Source: Diphasiastrum complanatum
Lineage: Eukaryota; Streptophyta; Lycopodiopsida; Lycopodiales; Lycopodiaceae
Length of the DNA: 64,000 nucleotides
Direction of reading: 5' to 3'
Assembly: GCA_029204225.1 (NCBI GenBank)
Contig: CM055112.1
Span: 28,720,703-28,784,702 of the forward strand
The notes under the pieces are model-generated. The model was not told where the DNA came from. It saw only the letters and a list, made by a program, of their open reading frames with translations, and did not search any database. The translations under genes were made by a program, and so were the position numbers. Each line of letters opens with the position of its first letter. Position 1 is the stretch's first letter. Below are positions 47,147 to 57,807 of this stretch, piece after piece.

Positions 47147-47746
47147 CTACTGTTTGTGTAATTTCGTCATTTTCTCCAACATTAGTTTTGTGGATAGAGC
47201 AGATGCGGTTGATGATGACGATGCTAATGAGGGAGTAGGGGTGTGGGTGGATGGATATTCGTCATCAGATCCCTCATCCTCTTCCCTGATGGTATCTTCC
47301 ATAGCTTCTTGCAGAGTAGTGTATTGCTCCCGTCGTTTCAGTTCTCTTCTGATGCTTCGTGGTAGTCCGACTAGGAACCACATGGTCACCGCATGATCGG
47401 GAGTTAGGGCTACACTACACTCGGATCGTAAGTGTTTGACCTGCTCAATATAGTCCCTGACCCTTTCTCGTTTTCCCATCTTGACTTTGTTTAGCAGGAG
47501 GAACGGGTCTTCCAGGAACTTTCTTGGTTTAAAGCGCGTAATGAAAGCCACTTTAACTGCTTCCCAAGTAAATTTTTCTTCCTTTGACAAGTTGAAAACC
47601 CAAACCTGAGCCACTGCCAATAAAAACATGGGGAAAAGCATCAGCTTCTCCGTAGGTGTCCGTTCGTCGTAGATTTCACAAGCTTGCTTGTAGATCTGGA
47701 GGAATCGGATGGGATCTCATGATCCATCATATTTTGGTATTTCCAT
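47147..47746 (-). pseudogene. gypsy gag capsid domain, C-terminal portion
   Basis: Retrotransposon gag family: FTWEAVKVAFITRFKP, then VRDYIEQVKHLRSEC and MWFLVGLPRSIRREL, then an acidic serine-rich tail. One in-frame TGA lies upstream near 47718. The frame is cut at 47746 by the nested copia element; its N-terminus lies at 53818-53908. Confidence 0.88.
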
Positions 47747-47751
47747 CCGTG
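47747..47751. other. target-site duplication CCGTG, left
   Basis: Identical to 53813-53817, flanking the nested copia element. Confidence 0.93.
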
Positions 47752-48027
47752 ACTTAGAATTTGCTTTGCACAGGAACACAGATCATGCTACACAGTAACA
47801 CAGACAGAAAATCACTCTCCTTAGCAAGCTCACATAGCAACTATATTTCTCAAAATAAAATTACATTGTACATATAGTTGTTCACTCAGGCAACCCATGC
47901 ATGACCCAGGTTGCCGTTGGCGGGACGCGTGTCCCGTCGACTTGCCTCGTGGTGAGGCCAGCTGATCCTTATCCACTGATAGGACCCACAGTACAGTAAC
48001 ACAGTGATTCTAACTTTAATTCTAACT
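47752..48027 (-). repeat. family A copy 2 left (3') LTR, 276 bp
   Basis: Plus strand starts ACTTAGAATT and ends TTCTAACT; the tract CTCTCCCTTAAAG follows (AAGGGAGAG purine tract in sense). Confidence 0.95.
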
Positions 48028-48040
48028 CTCTCCCTTAAAG
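48028..48040 (-). other. polypurine tract
   Basis: Sense CTTTAAGGGAGAG ends exactly at the LTR boundary, as expected for the plus-strand primer. Confidence 0.8.
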
Positions 48041-48080
48041 TAGAGTCACTTTTTATACAATCATATACATAGCTTTAAAG

Positions 48081-50225
48081 TCAACAAACTTTAAATACAG
48101 AAAGTTTTGATCTAAATTTATCAAACTTTTCTCCAGTAAGTGGCTTAGTGAAAATATCAGCTAGTTGTTCTTCTGTGCTACAATGAACAACATGAATTTC
48201 ACGACTCAGCAGCCTCTCACGTATGAAGTGATATTGAATCTCAATGTGTTTAGTTCTCGCATGGAACACTGGATTCTTTGCTAGCTGAATGCCACTCTGA
48301 CTGTCACTATGTAAAGTCGTGGGATTTTTCTGCTTTATGCCAATTTCTTCCAAGATTTGTCTCAACCATATAGCTTCTTGTGCAGCACTACACATTGCCT
48401 TATACTCTGCTTCTGTGGTGGAAAGAGCAATTGGACTTTGCTTCTTACTAGACCAAGAAAAGCAATAACCACAAAACTGGAATATATATCCTGTGGTGGA
48501 TCTACGATCATCATAGTCACCTCCCCAGTCCGCATCCACATAGCCACACAACTCAGGTAAACCATCATGCTTCCTGTAAATCAAGCCATACTCTGAAGTG
48601 CCTTTCACATAACGCAAAATGCGTTTAGCTGCTTTCCAATGCGTTTCCGTAGGTGCTGCCATAAACTGACTTACAATGCCAACAACATAGCATATATCTG
48701 GTCTAGTTGTGGTAAGGTAAATCAAGCTCCCTACTAACTGTCTATATAGCGTAGCATCAAATGACTGTGATTCATCAAGCTTAGAAAGCTTTTTACCTGG
48801 TTCAATAGGAGTGTTTACTGGTTTGCAATCCTGCAACCTAAACCTGTGCAGCAACTCTTTGACATACTTCACCTGTGTTAAACCCACTTCATGTCCTTTT
48901 TGCCACACTTCTACTCCAAGGCAGTAATGCATCAGGCTGAGATCCGTCATCTCAAATTGTTCCATGAGGTCTTTCTTGATCATGTCTATCATCTCTTGAT
49001 TATTTCCCGTAATAATCAAGTCATCAACATAAAGAGCAATCAAAGCAACCATACCATCAAAGCATAAGACATATAGATTTGGATCAGAATGTGTTCTCAC
49101 CATCCCTTTTGAACGAAAGTAGGCATCAATCCTGCTACACCACGCACGTGGTGCTTGTTTAAGACCATAAAGCGCTTTCTTCAAGTGACATACTTTATTT
49201 TCCTGTCCTTTCGTTACAAAGCCTTCATGTTGATCCATGAACACTTCTTCTTCTAACTCACCATTTAGAAAGGCAGATTTCACATCCATCTGATGCAAAG
49301 GCCAACCAAAATGTGAAGCTAAAGCAATAAGTAGACGTAGAGTATTCCACTTACACACCGGCGCAAAGGTCTCCCCATAGTCAATGTCTTTATTTTGTGC
49401 GTACCCTTTGATTACCAATCTTGCTTTGTGCTTTGCTATGCTTCCATCTGCATGGTACTTAGTTCTGTATACCCATTTGCAACCAATGGGTTTCTTGCCA
49501 ACTGGTGGTTCTACTAAGTCCCATGTGCTATGCTTAGCAATTGACTCCATCTCCTCTCCCATGGCCTTGATCCAAATGTCATCATCCTTCGCTTCACCAT
49601 AGGTCGAAGGTTCTTTGCTTTGAATAATGCTGGATAACAAAGCATAATTTGCTTCATACCTTTCAGGTAGTATCTTCTCTCTTGTTGATCTTCGTAGCTC
49701 TCCCTGGTTAGATGATCCTGGAAAGCCATATATATCGCGGCTCTCCATCAATCTCTCAAACCACTTAGGGAGCTTTCTGTCAGGTGATCGACTTCCTGGT
49801 GAAAATGTATCCCACAGTACATCCTTCTCCTTGCGTTTGTCACCTACAATTTCAATCCTTCTTGCACCAAAAGGTTTGTCCCTACCTCTCCAACATGTTT
49901 CATGAGGTTGAGTAGTAGTATCTTGAGATGTATCCTCATGTTCATCACTCGGAAGGTCAATGAATGGATCATCATCAGGTGGTATCCTCACTATACCATT
50001 TTTCCTACTGGATGTGTCTATCTTCTCAGCATCTTCGTCTTCATACATCTTGGATTCATCAAAGATAACATCTCGGCTTATATGGATTTTTTTTTCGATT
50101 GGATCAAAACATCTATAGCCCTTCACGCGATCATCATACCCTAGGAATATGCACTTGATAGCTTTTACATCAAGTTTACGTCTTTCTTCCTTAGGAATAT
50201 GTACAAAGGCCTTACATCCAAAGAT
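48081..50225 (-). pseudogene. copia integrase end, reverse transcriptase and RNase H, open
   Basis: About 714 codons without a stop from 50225 to TGA 48083-48081. Blocks in order: integrase-to-RT linker with acidic stretches; RT with KHKARLVIKGYAQ, HQMDVKSAFLNGEL, KKALYGLKQAPRAW and the catalytic YVDDLIITGN; then RNase H with DADWGGD, SSKKQSPIALSTTEAEY and HSDSQSGI; end ADIFTKPL. All RT and RNase H acidic residues expected for copia are in place. Separated from the integrase core upstream only by TGA 50228-50226, a CGA-to-TGA type change. An enzyme made from this part could be active, but the usual polyprotein cannot be completed without readthrough. Confidence 0.9.
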
Positions 50226-51083
50226 TCACAAGTGGTTCACCTTTGGCTTCTTCTTTGTGAATGCTTCCTCAGGTGTTATTTTTGGTATGGCAATGGTAGG
50301 ACTTCTATTTTGAAGATAGACTGTCGTGCTACATGCTTCTGACCAAAAATCTTTTGGTAATTTTATCTCAGCTAGCATAGATCTGGCACTTTCCACAATC
50401 GTACGATTTTTGCGCTCAGCTACACCATTGAGAGCAGGAATATGAGCTTGCATATATTGTCTTTTAATCCCACATTGATCACAAAGATCATTGAAGTCAT
50501 TAGACTTATATTCACCTCCACTATCTGATCTTAGGACCTTGATCTTCTTACCTGTCTGATTTTCAACCAAGTTTTTGAAGTTTTTGAAGTTATCAAAAGC
50601 ATCTGATTTCTTCTTCAAGAAGTAGATCCACGTCTCACGTGACATATCATCAATAAAGGTCATGAAATAGAAGGCTTTTCCAAAGGACATGGTCCTCATG
50701 GGCCCGCATAAATCTGTGTGGATTAAATCCAGGATGTTCTTTGCTCTTAAAACACCCTCTTTATTGAACTTCTCTAGATGCTGCTTCCCATATATACAAG
50801 ATTCGCACATCGATTTCAAGTGATCTTCTATTGTAGGCAGTCCTGTTACCATCTCCAATTTTCTCATCAAACTGAGGCTTCCCAAGTTCAAGTGACCAAG
50901 CCTCTTGTGCCACAACTCAGTTTGCGAAGGAACGGATGATACAAGTCCATGTTGCCCCTTGATTGTAGCATTCAACCTGTACAATTTTGTATTGGGCTCT
51001 CTTACTCCATTCGCAATAACTTTGAACGTTTGGTTCGCATCCTTCACAAAGCAACGATCATGGGCGAATTCTACTTTCAACTT
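50226..51083 (-). pseudogene. copia pre-integrase zinc finger and integrase core, open
   Basis: 285 codons in phase with both neighbours. HHCC finger: LWHKRLGHLN ... MCESCIYGK. Core: IHTDLCGPM (first Asp), RSDSGGEY (second Asp), 35 residues to the Glu of GVAERKN, so the D-D-35-E triad is intact. No ATG is present at its upstream end; the frame simply follows the TAA at 51086-51084. Confidence 0.9.
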
Positions 51084-52220
51084 TTAATCAGTAATGACTC
51101 CAACAGAAAGTAGATTTTTCTTCAAACCTGGTACATAAAGTACCTCCCTGATCATCCTGCTTTTGCCATCAGGCAGTTGGATTGAAACTGTGCCTATCCC
51201 CTTGATCATGCACATTTTACCATTTGCTTGTGAAACAGATGTCCCATTATCCAATGCCTTCAAACTACTGAACCAGTTCTTGTTACCTGTCATGTGTCTT
51301 GTGGCTCCTGAGTCAATATACCATGTTTGATCATCTTGATTAGATAACAATGCAGATATGAAGACGCTAGAGTCTTCAATCTCACCTTCATCGACAAGGT
51401 TACCTGCTTGTTTTGGTTTCCCCTTGCCTTGTTTTGCCAGGAATTTGCGACATTCACTCTTCCAGTGGCCCTTTTTACCACAATGGAAGCACTTGCCTTT
51501 CTTTTTAGTTTTGTTGGAAGATCTCTCATCCTCCTGAGACTTGGCAAATTGCTGCTTGGTCTTCTTTTTGCCCTTGCCCTTGCCTTGTTTTTGGCGTGTC
51601 GCAAGTGCCTGATCATTAGTATTTTGACGTCTAGCTTTCACCATTTCTCGTCGTTGCTCTTCCTGCATCAAGATTCCTGTGAGTTCGTCAAAGGTTGGCA
51701 ATCTTTCTCTTGATGCTATTCCGCTCACAAACATCTGATAGGGTTCTGCAATGCCGTATAATGCATTATGCACCAGCTCCACATCACGTATGCGCTCTCC
51801 AATAGAATGCAGTTCATCTCTCATTGTCTTGATTCTGGTCATGTACGTCTGAATGTGCTCTCCTTGCTCCATGCGGGCACTATTCAACTTTGACTTCAAA
51901 AACATAATTCTTGACGGATTTGACTTCTCGAACTGCTCCTTTAGCACATCCCATGTCTGTCTGGGTGTAATAGCATCACAAATGTGGGTAATGATGTGAT
52001 CCTTCACTGATAAGTTAATGAAGGTCAAAGCTTTCCTCATCTTCTTGTCGAACACTTTAATGTCTGCTTCATTTGGCGGCCTTCTCTCATCACCTGTGAC
52101 GACTTCCCACACATCTTTCTCCAACAGTATGTTTTTCATTTTGAATTTCCACACTGCATAGTTGGAAATCCCGTCCAATTTGCTACTTTCACTCAAAATG
52201 GACTCTCCCATGTTTGCCAT
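51084..52220 (-). CDS. copia gag-protease, 378 aa
   Basis: ATG 52220 to TAA 51086-51084. UBN2-type capsid region (DGISNYAVWKFKMKNIL near residue 16; FEKSNPSRIMFLKSKLNSAR near 100; QEEQRREMVKARRQ near 195). Lysine-rich linker, intact CCHC knuckle CFHCGKKGHWKSEC near residue 245, then protease WYIDSGATRHMTG near residue 300. It ends shortly after the protease with GVITD. A protein of gag plus protease without pol would be made. The same stop occurs in copy 1, so it may be a family trait and not random decay. Confidence 0.88.
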   Translation of the reverse strand: MANMGESILSESSKLDGISNYAVWKFKMKNILLEKDVWEVVTGDERRPPNEADIKVFDKKMRKALTFINLSVKDHIITHICDAITPRQTWDVLKEQFEKSNPSRIMFLKSKLNSARMEQGEHIQTYMTRIKTMRDELHSIGERIRDVELVHNALYGIAEPYQMFVSGIASRERLPTFDELTGILMQEEQRREMVKARRQNTNDQALATRQKQGKGKGKKKTKQQFAKSQEDERSSNKTKKKGKCFHCGKKGHWKSECRKFLAKQGKGKPKQAGNLVDEGEIEDSSVFISALLSNQDDQTWYIDSGATRHMTGNKNWFSSLKALDNGTSVSQANGKMCMIKGIGTVSIQLPDGKSRMIREVLYVPGLKKNLLSVGVITD

Positions 52221-53523
52221 CGCAAAACTGCTTGAAACTTCTGCCTTAGGCTAAGAACGGTATGTCAAGGCCAACAGTGATGTCAAAAGTTGAAAATAAT
52301 GACCTGCACTTTTTTTCTTACCAGTCCACTCGCTGCTTTTCCACCAATTTGAAAGCCAAATCGGCGTCGCCTTCCGAAATGCACTTAGTCGTCAACTCCC
52401 AACAACGCGCCCAGTTGAATGGTGAAACTACTTCTGGCGTACTCTGAACACTTTCTCCGCTGCAACTGCTCTGTTTTGCTATACCGTACTTGCAGGTACA
52501 GTCCGGGTGCCCTTCGTTTGGAGGTTATAGCCTTTCGTTTGGGTCAAAACGGGCAAAGGACCCAAAAATAGGGACTTTTCTAGCTTTTGAATTGTTTCTT
52601 CACTTTGAAGAAACTTCACTCTTCACTTGTGAAGGGACCCAACTCAACTTTCAGTATGAAAATTTTTAATGCAGTTGAAGGCCAGAATGCACTTCAATTC
52701 TTCAGGACCCTGTTTAAAGCTCATCCAATGGCTGAACCAAATCTTGTGGTTCACATTTCTCTCCCACCAAATCTTGTGGCTGGACCGTTGATTCATTTGA
52801 CACCTCATCCACAAGTTCAAAGTACATCTGGGCATCAAACTAAACTCTTGCAGATGCTATGGTCTTCCATACACTAAGCTGAGTGTTGCGTTGGGCGCGC
52901 GAACAGCCCTCGACTTCCCTGCCTGCGGCCGCGTCTTCCTTCCCTGAAAAATGTTGGATCAAACTCTCCTGTAGATCATTTTGAACATGATCTGAGGCCT
53001 GGAGCAGGGTCGCCCTACTGAATCCATGACTGTAGAGTGTTCAGTCAGGAAATTCTGTGGAGAAACGGTGATTTTAGCTCAACTTGACAAAGTGGCTTTT
53101 TCACCTTTTTATCGCAAATCTGCTAGGTTAACTGTCTGGAGACAAATCTCTGAAACAAACCTTAGAATCTCTCCATGGCTCATTGACAATGTGATTAGCT
53201 TCCTTCCTGTCCTTACGGCATCCAAAACGGTGCACAAACAGCGAAGAAATCACTAGTTATGTATAAAAACCGTAACTCCAAGTCCGGTTTCAATTTTCAG
53301 CTGGCTTTGAAATTGTCAATTTTTCACCAAATTTTTCCCTGTCTGATGCTATGCACAGGCTAATAATCCCTCTGCTGAGCTTACCAAGCCTCTATAAATT
53401 AGAAACCGTGCACCAGTGCTTCTCTTTCTGTCTTCAACCCGCCGTAAAACCCCGAACTCTCAGAAGATAGTTCTCCCGAAGCTCTCTTCAACGGCGACAC
53501 TGTACTGTGTACACTCCCTATAC
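52221..53523 (-). other. leader of family A copy 2
   Basis: 1.3 kb, non-coding, homologous to the leader of copy 1 at 2833-4035. Confidence 0.75.
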
Positions 53524-53536
53524 GACTCTGATACCA
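53524..53536 (-). other. primer binding site, tRNA-iMet type
   Basis: Sense TGGTATCAGAGTC, abutting the LTR at 53537; differs from the canonical site only at the twelfth base. Confidence 0.93.
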
Positions 53537-53812
53537 ACTTAGAATTTGCTTTGCATAGGAACACAGATCATGCTACACAGTAACATAGACAGAAAATCAC
53601 TCTCCTCAGCAAGCTCACATAGCAACTGTATTTCTCAAAATGAAATTACACTGTACATATAGTTGTTCACTCAGGCAACCCATGCATGACCCAGGTTGCC
53701 GTTGGCGGGACGCGTGTCCCGTCGACTTGCCTTGTGGCGAGGCCAGTTGATCCTTATCCACTAATAGACTCCACAGTACAGTAACACAGTGATTCTAGCT
53801 TTATTTCTAACT
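53537..53812 (-). repeat. family A copy 2 right (5') LTR, 276 bp
   Basis: Same length and same unusual ends as the left LTR; CCGTG follows at 53813-53817. Confidence 0.95.
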
Positions 53813-53817
53813 CCGTG

Positions 53818-53908
53818 GTGCTCTCCGGACTACTTGCAAGGGAGCGACAGGTACAAGTTGGCCCATTGGATCCATTGGTGCTGGTTCCGGTTCTGCCTCT
53901 TGTTGCAT
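53818..53908 (-). pseudogene. gypsy G2 gag N-terminus
   Basis: ATG at 53908 opens a Glu/Pro-rich start (MQQEAEPEPAPMDPMG) and runs to the copia insertion. Its phase matches the gag portion at 47746 when one CCGTG copy is discounted, so the insertion split one reading frame. Confidence 0.75.
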
Positions 53909-53909
53909 G

Positions 53910-55260
53910 GCTGCTAATTTGGGAAGGTGTGGTGCTTGATTTGCTGTCCTTCGTGCTATTGATCATCCCGATCTCAGATTCATCCGATGGTGGGCTCCAA
54001 AGTGATTGGATCTTGCTTATATAGTAGGATGTTGTCTGGATTTCAAGAATCTGATCGATCTGATTGGCCAGAAGTGAATTTTAGGCCTTTTACGGTGGTT
54101 TTCCCTTAATAACTTTTCTCCTTGCACTGATTGATCTGAGATTTTGACAGTAGCTGGATCTGATGTAGATCTTTCCACTGATCTAGTCTGCGAGGGTTAT
54201 CTTGTGCAAGGGTTGGTTGTGCGAGGGTTCTTTAGTTATTTTTGCAGATAAAAAATCTGATATCTCTCTGATCTTTGGGAAGTAACTCTTGCAAGGCTCA
54301 CAGTAGCTAAATCTGGGTCAGATCTCACTATAGAATTCACTGCGAGAGTTAACTCTTGCAAGAAGTGAAAATTTCACTGTCTACGAGGTTCAAAACCACT
54401 TTTCTGGCTTGATCTTCACCAAATCTCAAAACTAACTCTTGCAGGCTTCATCACTGATGTAAATTGACATTCTAAATCGACTAAGAGGGTTTGCGAGAGT
54501 TCTTATTGGAAGGATTTGTTGGATCTTCACTTTTTAGTAATTTTTTAGCACTTAAACCCAATTTTCTGCTCACTGGAATCAAACTAACTCTCGCAAGCTC
54601 TTCTGTGTCCTGGTCTCACTGAGATGGAACTTCACAATCCTCTACGAGAGTTCTTGACCACTGGAACTGAAAATTTTGCTGTCTGCGAGGGTTCACTTGT
54701 ACTTTCCCGTCTTTTTTTCACTAGGAACTCTCGCACAGGCACTTAGACATCAAACTAACTCTCGCAAGCTTCTCTGTGTCCTGGTCTCACGATGGAGCTT
54801 CAGAGGGCTTTGCGAGAGTTCTTATGAAGATTTGAATTTTTTCGGATTTTTTCAAGGGTTTTTTGAATTTTTTATGATTTTTCGCTGATTTTTACAATCT
54901 GCTTGGAACTAACTCTCGCAGGCTTCTATGGTACTCTAGAGCTGCTGCCAGTCATGCAAGAGTTAATTCACACTGGTTCTGGAGATATAAATATCTGATG
55001 AGTTCTTAGGCTCTTTTTCCCTCCAAAATTGCAGATTGGTGTGTTTTTTTGGGTTTTTGGGCTGGTTGGTTTGGGTTTCAAGCCCTTAGAGGCTGTTCAA
55101 GGCCTTCTCTACCCTCTCACACCTCCTCCGCTAGCTGTGAACAGTCCAAACACAAAAAAATACAGAAAACTAATTCTAAACACCCAAAAATCTACCTAAA
55201 ACTACTCTAAAAAGCAAGAAAATAGCTAAAATACAGCTAAACTAGTTAGTGGAAACCTAT
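53910..55260 (-). other. G2 leader with dispersed TGCGAGAGTT / AACTCTCGCA motifs
   Basis: 1.35 kb non-coding. Between 54180 and 54970 at least a dozen copies of the ten-base motif occur in both orientations (for example near 54342, 54495, 54588, 54729, 54761, 54813, 54910), with paired longer phrases such as CTGTGTCCTGGTCTCAC at 54605 and 54774. Confidence 0.75.
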
Positions 55261-55277
55261 CCCCGGCAACGGTGCCA
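55261..55277 (-). other. primer binding site, tRNA-Asp type
   Basis: Sense TGGCACCGTTGCCGGGG, one mismatch to the complement of the plant tRNA-Asp 3' end (TGGCGCCGTTGCCGGGG). One base separates it from the LTR at 55279. This primer is known from Tat/Athila-type plant gypsy elements. Confidence 0.85.
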
Positions 55278-55278
55278 T

Positions 55279-56087
55279 TGTAGGGTCAAAGATCTTGCGT
55301 AGTATAGTCCTCCCCAAGGGTTAGATTACTGGATAGGTACCTAACTATGCATAGATGCTAATTTTAGTTAGTTTCCTACTTCCTCCCTAACTCTATTCAC
55401 CACTAACACTACTCTCCCTTAACTCTACTCCTCTACTCTAACATTCATCATTATTTGGGTGAAGGAAAGGGATACAAAAGGAGAGGAAGAGAGAAGAGAA
55501 GAGAGAAAGAGAGAGAGAGATGAGATGGAGGTTAGCTCAAATGCTCAATGTCATTGCTTATGGAAAAACCTTAACTAGCATAAGCAAAAAGCATGGGAAA
55601 TGAAAATAACAAGCAATCACAACAATAGCATAAACAAGATTGATTAGCAAATGAGGATGCTTGAGCTCTCAAAATGGTAGAGTCTCCTCCTCTTTATTAA
55701 GCATGAAAATAGTGTACAAATGGTGCCTTTTTATAAAATGGGGAAGGCCCTTGCCCCTCAATCCTATTGGCTAATATTCACATTGATCCTATCCATTCAT
55801 CTTGGACCCAACTTGATCCAAGGGTCCACAAAAAGTACATTGGAAATCACAAGATTCATGTGAGTCCAAAATTGGACCCAACTCTAGAAGTAAACTCTAA
55901 GTTTAGAATTGACTTTGGGCCTCAAGTTTTATTATAATTACAAAGGGCCCAAGTCTATTATTTTATTTACAATTTCACTTGCGTGCTCATTGGGCCATGG
56001 GCTTATACACGCAGGATGCCATGCCCTCGCAACACATTTTATTGGATGATTTTATTTATTTACACTTTGTTGGGAATACCCCTAACA
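55279..56087 (-). repeat. G2 right (5') LTR, 809 bp
   Basis: TG...CA ends; carries an extra segment of about 85 bp (55970-56060) missing from the left LTR. Confidence 0.93.
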
Positions 56088-56092
56088 CACTT

Positions 56093-56600
56093 TAAGGGTC
56101 ACTTGGGTCAATATGGCATGGATTTGCTCTGACATCAACACACGTGTCCAGGTCTTCTGGCTAATTGAAACTTTTTCATACTTCACTATGTTTAAAACGA
56201 ACTGATATGGATCAATTGACTGTAAGCTGATCAGTATGGCACTCACCCTGATACGGTGATATAATAGCTTGGCCTATTGCTAAAACATTGGTTGTCTGGG
56301 AAGATTGGACTATGATTTAAAATGCCATTTAAAGTTGTTAAGTAATATAACTTTTTTTGGACATGAATAACAATTGTTGTTCAGCCATGACACCTATCTT
56401 CCTCACTGAACTAACTTGAGCGGTTTTGTTTTGTGGAATGGTGACAGGTATCAACTGGACGTCTTGAGAGTGGTTATGCTTTATGGTGCTTTACAGTATT
56501 GTATTTTACTTTTCAGCTATATTTTACCTTGTTGGATTATGAATAAAGGCTTTAAAAGATTTCAGCCTTGTTTTGTCAAGAGAAACTAAGTGTGGTCTTG

Positions 56601-56605
<5 letters not shown>
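56093..56605. other. spacer, no gene seen
   Basis: No coding motif found. Confidence 0.5.
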
Positions 56606-57040
<435 letters not shown>

Positions 57041-57194
57041 AAAACTTCTAGTCTTTTGGTGGGAAACTTGGTTTTTATCGAACAGCTATGATCAGTGCAT
57101 AGTATAGGGATTCAATCTAACGATGAGCATCTTCAAGCACCTGGTGCACTAAGAGGTACTGGAATTTCTATAAGAGGGAAGATCACTACAACGT

Positions 57195-57195
57195 T

Positions 57196-57286
<91 letters not shown>
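57195..57286. repeat. (CT)n microsatellite
   Basis: About 92 bp, one interruption (CTCCTC) near 57211. Confidence 0.95.
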
Positions 57287-57289
<3 letters not shown>

Positions 57290-57807
57290 TTAGCTCTCTT
57301 GGTTTGCTTCTCTACTGCTGCCATCTCTGCCTCGATATAGACTTTTTGGTTTCAATTTTTTGGTAGTTTAGGGTTTAGGTTACAACAAAGTTCAAACCTG
57401 AAGAATTGTGCGTAACCAAAACATGAACCATGCATTTGCGAGATCAACAATTGCCATGATCGATTCTGAATTGGAAGAAAAAATATGATAGTTAGTATGG
57501 ATGGCTACCTGCTACTTTGAGAAGAATCAAAAGTGTACCAATTGCACAATCTCAAGAGGGCCTAGTTCTCAGATCCAAACTTAAAGACGTGTTAAATATT
57601 ACATGCTAAGCACTAATCTAAATAACAAAAAAAAGTGATACAATTAGGGCTGCACATCTTTCCGTGAGCACAAAACTAGACAGTCCAAAGTTTTACAAGG
57701 AAAAAAGAACTTCTTGCCATCTAAACAAGACTAACAGTAGTTTCTTTATCTAGAGAGAGCACCTCAATTTCTGTTAGGAGTGGCTGGTGAATAAACATGT
57801 TTGTGTT

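Larger units (their letters stand above)
47752..53812 (-). mobile_element. Ty1/copia retrotransposon, family A copy 2, near-complete, nested in G2
   Basis: 6061 bp with two 276-bp LTRs, a 5-bp CCGTG target duplication, primer site, leader, gag-protease, integrase and RT-RNase H in one phase, and a polypurine tract. Only two stops interrupt the single long frame: TAA 51086-51084 and TGA 50228-50226; no frameshift was found. LTRs differ at 15 of 276 positions, 13 of them transitions. LTR termini in sense are AGTTAG...CTAAGT instead of TG...CA. Confidence 0.96.
42783..56087 (-). mobile_element. Ty3/gypsy element G2, non-autonomous, with a copia element nested in gag
   Basis: Target duplication CACTT at 42778-42782 and 56088-56092. 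LTRs 42783-43518 and 55279-56087 begin TGTAGGGTC and end AACA. Primer site 55261-55277. In sense: leader, gag (interrupted by 47752-53812), zinc knuckles, protease, then only the integrase C-terminus. RT, RNase H and the integrase core are deleted. Own length is about 7.2 kb without the nested copia. The element depends on others for mobility. Confidence 0.93.

Noticed and set aside
55279-56087. Counting this and 42783-43518 as two solo LTRs
   Set aside because: The CACTT duplication lies only at the outer ends and the primer site and coding order show one element.
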